Shown: piece by piece, positions 4,192 to 6,597 of the stretch
How the letters are laid out: every line of letters begins with the position of its first letter
Numbering within the stretch: position 1 is the stretch's first letter
Assembly: GCA_905234575.1 (NCBI GenBank)
Contig: CAJOIG010000090.1
Span: 1-6,597, forward strand
From: an uncultured Oscillospiraceae bacterium
GTDB lineage: Bacteria; Bacillota; Clostridia; Oscillospirales; Oscillospiraceae
Reading direction: 5' to 3'
Length of the DNA stretch: 6,597 nucleotides
Translations under genes and position numbers: made by a program
The notes under the pieces: model-generated
The model's input: only the letters and a program-made list of their open reading frames with translations
What the model was told of the DNA's origin: nothing
Database searches by the model: none

Positions 4192-6597
4192 TTACTTGAC
4201 AGTGACGGTGCCGTAGGCCGGGTCGGTCACGACGATGAGCTGGCCGGCGCCGGTGTTCGTGAAGTTGTCCATGGTGAGGTTCGCGGAGGTCACGGTCAGG
4301 ACCGCGCCCTCGGCCACGTCTACGGAGAGGGTCCCGTCGGCGGTGTCGATCACGACGTCGCCGTGGAAGCGGATGGCCATCTCGCCGTCGTACAGGGCCT
4401 GGTATTCCGCGAGGTTCGCGGGATCGACGGTCACGTCGGTGATGGCGTTCACGCCGGAGCGGTTGCCGACGCTCGCGAGGACGTTCCCGCCGGGCAGGTT
4501 CAGCTCGGAGTCCGTGACGGTGATGACGGCGCGCTCGCAGCCGGTGGCGGCGAAGAGCTTCTGGGAGCCGCAGTTGAGCACGGAGTTCACGAGGGTCAGG
4601 GAGCCCGCGTCGGTCACGAGGGAGGTGGTGTTCTGGAAGGTGGCGGTGTAGACGTTCAGCAGGGAGTTCTCGAAGTACTGGGAGGCGAAGCCGTTGCCGC
4701 CGATGGAGTTGCCGTACAGGCTGTTTTTCACGATGAGGGTGGTGGGCTCGTCCGTGACGGAGCCGCCGGAGGCGACGCTGTCCTCAAAGACCTGATACCC
4801 GCCCCAGAAGTCGGAGCTGTACACGCGCCCGGAGCCGAAGGCTGCGGCGTCGACGTAGTGGACGGTGCCGTTGTAGAGGTTGTTCGTCAGGTGCTGGGAG
4901 GAGGAGTAGGCCACGGCGTTTTCGATGTTCAGCGCGCCGCCGAAGCCGACGAAGGCGGTGCCCGCCATGGTCGAGGGCGGGGTGGTGCCGACGGCCTCGC
5001 CGTCGAGGACCAGGGTGCCGTTGTCGGAGCGGAGCTTCACGAGGGAGTCCTTGCCCCAGACGGCGAGGGCGGTGCCAAGGGCGAAGCGGTAGTAGGCGTT
5101 GCGGCTCGTGGCGTTGTAGACAAAGCCGTCGTGGGTGGGATCGGTGGCGGCCTCCTGGCCGTCCAGAGCGTAGCGCGGGTCGGCAAGACCCGTGATGACG
5201 GCCTGGGCCCGGGGGGCGCTGCCGGTCAGGGAGACGGTGTTGTTCGTGATGGTGAGCTCGCCCGCGTTGTTCACGAGCAGGGCGGCGTTCTCCTCGGAGA
5301 TGAGGCCCAGGTCATCGATGGCGTTCCGGACGGCGTCGATGTTCGCGGGATTCACGAGCAGGGTTTCGCCGTACTCCGGGCCGAAGTACTGGCTCATGTC
5401 CGCGTAGGGGGAGCCCACGGCCTCGGCGCGGGCGGCGTCGGGCGCGGTCTTCGCGCAGACATAGTCCTTCGCGGCGTAGAGCAGCTCCACCGCCTCGGCC
5501 TTGGTGAGGACGGCGCCGGGAGCGGGCGCGGTCTCCTCGCCCAGCAGGATGGCGGACACCGCGGCGATCTTCGCCTCGTTCGTCGGGGCCTTCCCGGCGG
5601 CCTTGCTCAGGGCCGCGGCCATGGCCTCGCCCGCCTCGTTCTTGCTGGTCCAGGGGGAGACGAAGGCGTTGTACAGGCCGACGTAGGCGAATTCCGCCGT
5701 CACCTCCGCGCCGGTGCCGAGGCTCGTCACGCCGGGGATGTTTTCCGTGAGATAGAACCCGCCGCCCAGGTCCTTCACGTCGGAGAAGCGGGTGTAGATG
5801 CCGTCCCACACCCCCGCCTGCAGCGTGGCGGAGACCGCGTCGGAGTAGGGGTCGTTCGAGAACATCGCGCCGACGAAGTCGTCGGGATCGGCGTAGCCCG
5901 CGGCGGAGGTCGTCTGGTCCACGACGATCTGGAACAGGCGGTACAGCGCCATGGCGAACTCATAGCCGTAGAGCTTGGGTCCGAAGACGGTCAGCCGGTC
6001 GCCGGAGTTCGTGATGCCGGAGCGCAGATACCACGCGGCGGCGGCCTCGTGCCCGGCGAAGTTCTCCGGGTCCTGCAAGTCGGACAGGGCCACGGCAGTG
6101 CGGTTTCCGCCGATGTAGACGGAGGTGTCGCCCGCGATGGCGTTGTCGTCCGTGAGGGCCGCGTAGTCGCCGTAGGCCATGTTCGGGGCGAAGGTGGTAA
6201 GCGCGAGGTCCGTGCCGTCCGCCAGGGTCAGCACGGCGGTCTTTCCGGCGTACTCGTCGCCCACGACGTAAATGGCGGTGGGATAGGCGTCCTCGCCGGT
6301 GGAGAGGTAGTAGGCGGTGTTCGCGCTCCCGTCCACGCCGGAGACGGTCAGTATGCCGTCCTTCGCCGTCGCGATCACGGCGCCGGCGGGCTCCGTCATG
6401 GCGCTGTCGAGGTAGACGCCGATCGCGCCGTCGAAGGCCGCGGGCACGAAGGCGGGCTCGCCGTCGCCGCCGCGCTCGTACACGCCGTAGACGGGGGTGG
6501 AGACGCTGCCGCCCGTGATCTCGCCCTGGGAGGCGACGAAGACATACTGCCGCAGGGCCAGCATGCCGGTCAGGTCGATCCCGCCGCCGCCGGAGGC
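4192..6597 (-). CDS. Large putative surface protein with S-layer-homology-like segments and a beta-helix-like C-terminus, N-terminus cut by window edge
   Basis: The frame is open across the right edge (801 residues visible, numbered from 6597), so the ATG at 6564 is probably internal and the true start and any signal peptide are missing. I do not recognise the gene. About residues 52-116 look like a Cna-B-type beta-sandwich (VYLDSAM, DGILTVSGVDG, AYYLSTG), a weak call. Residues 173-222 resemble an S-layer homology repeat: AAAWYLRSGITNSG, VFGP, then EFAMALYRLF. Further degenerate pieces lie at 249-312 (DAVSATLQAGVWDGI, then EFAYVGLYNAF) and about 335-381 (LTKAEAVELLY). Residues from about 445 to the end are rich in beta-strand patterns and Asn, Thr, Ser and Gly turns, with recurring (N/D)S steps, like a right-handed beta-helix. 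The C-terminus has no LPXTG motif or hydrophobic tail, so anchoring could be through S-layer-like repeats. The protein is acidic, poor in Lys and Cys, and rich in Ala and Gly, as expected for an exported protein. An adhesion or envelope role is inference. Confidence 0.7.
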   Translation of the reverse strand, partial: ASGGGGIDLTGMLALRQYVFVASQGEITGGSVSTPVYGVYERGGDGEPAFVPAAFDGAIGVYLDSAMTEPAGAVIATAKDGILTVSGVDGSANTAYYLSTGEDAYPTAIYVVGDEYAGKTAVLTLADGTDLALTTFAPNMAYGDYAALTDDNAIAGDTSVYIGGNRTAVALSDLQDPENFAGHEAAAAWYLRSGITNSGDRLTVFGPKLYGYEFAMALYRLFQIVVDQTTSAAGYADPDDFVGAMFSNDPYSDAVSATLQAGVWDGIYTRFSDVKDLGGGFYLTENIPGVTSLGTGAEVTAEFAYVGLYNAFVSPWTSKNEAGEAMAAALSKAAGKAPTNEAKIAAVSAILLGEETAPAPGAVLTKAEAVELLYAAKDYVCAKTAPDAARAEAVGSPYADMSQYFGPEYGETLLVNPANIDAVRNAIDDLGLISEENAALLVNNAGELTITNNTVSLTGSAPRAQAVITGLADPRYALDGQEAATDPTHDGFVYNATSRNAYYRFALGTALAVWGKDSLVKLRSDNGTLVLDGEAVGTTPPSTMAGTAFVGFGGALNIENAVAYSSSQHLTNNLYNGTVHYVDAAAFGSGRVYSSDFWGGYQVFEDSVASGGSVTDEPTTLIVKNSLYGNSIGGNGFASQYFENSLLNVYTATFQNTTSLVTDAGSLTLVNSVLNCGSQKLFAATGCERAVITVTDSELNLPGGNVLASVGNRSGVNAITDVTVDPANLAEYQALYDGEMAIRFHGDVVIDTADGTLSVDVAEGAVLTVTSANLTMDNFTNTGAGQLIVVTDPAYGTVTVK

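Noticed and set aside
4192..6597. Autotransporter or LPXTG-anchored protein
   Set aside because: The C-terminus ends in a short beta-rich stretch with no LPXTG, no hydrophobic tail and no terminal beta-barrel pattern, and the neighbouring genes look Gram-positive.

Overview
The window is high in G+C (roughly two thirds by eye), and its genes look like those of a Gram-positive bacterium of the Firmicutes, most likely a high-GC gut-type clostridium of the Oscillospiraceae or Christensenellales kind. This placement is inference. It rests on a YhaM-type exoribonuclease (a Firmicutes family), an acetohydroxy-acid synthase of a divergent form, and a large surface protein with S-layer-homology-like segments. 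There are five protein genes, two of them cut by the window edges. I see no RNA gene, mobile element or CRISPR array.

Left part, minus strand (3089 down to 1): a compact operon ilvB-ilvN-yhaM. A strong sigma-A-type promoter with an extended -10 lies just upstream of ilvB, and the predicted 5' leader is only about 25 nt. ilvB (catalytic subunit) and ilvN (ACT-domain regulatory subunit) together make acetohydroxy-acid synthase, the first common enzyme of valine, leucine and isoleucine synthesis. The regulatory subunit keeps the valine-site residues. The catalytic subunit keeps the cofactor residues but has unusual residues around the substrate channel and a short C-terminus. One base after ilvN begins yhaM, a 3'-5' exoribonuclease with an OB-fold and an HD domain. 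Its last few residues lie off the left edge.

Middle (3029-3178): a divergent regulatory region of about 150 bases. The ilvB promoter points left and a second promoter points right, with their -35 boxes 18 bases apart. The rightward promoter drives a membrane-anchored alpha/beta hydrolase with an intact Ser-Asp-His triad (3179-4111).

Right part: a hairpin terminator at 4139-4179 separates the hydrolase from a convergent gene on the minus strand. That gene (4192-6597, N-terminus off the right edge) encodes a large, probably secreted surface protein with a possible Cna-B-like segment, degenerate S-layer-homology-like repeats and a C-terminal beta-helix-like region.

The features with the most to check are the divergent synthase active site, the placement of an RNase gene in a branched-chain amino-acid operon, and the architecture of the surface protein. 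I found no convincing sign of a wholly new system.
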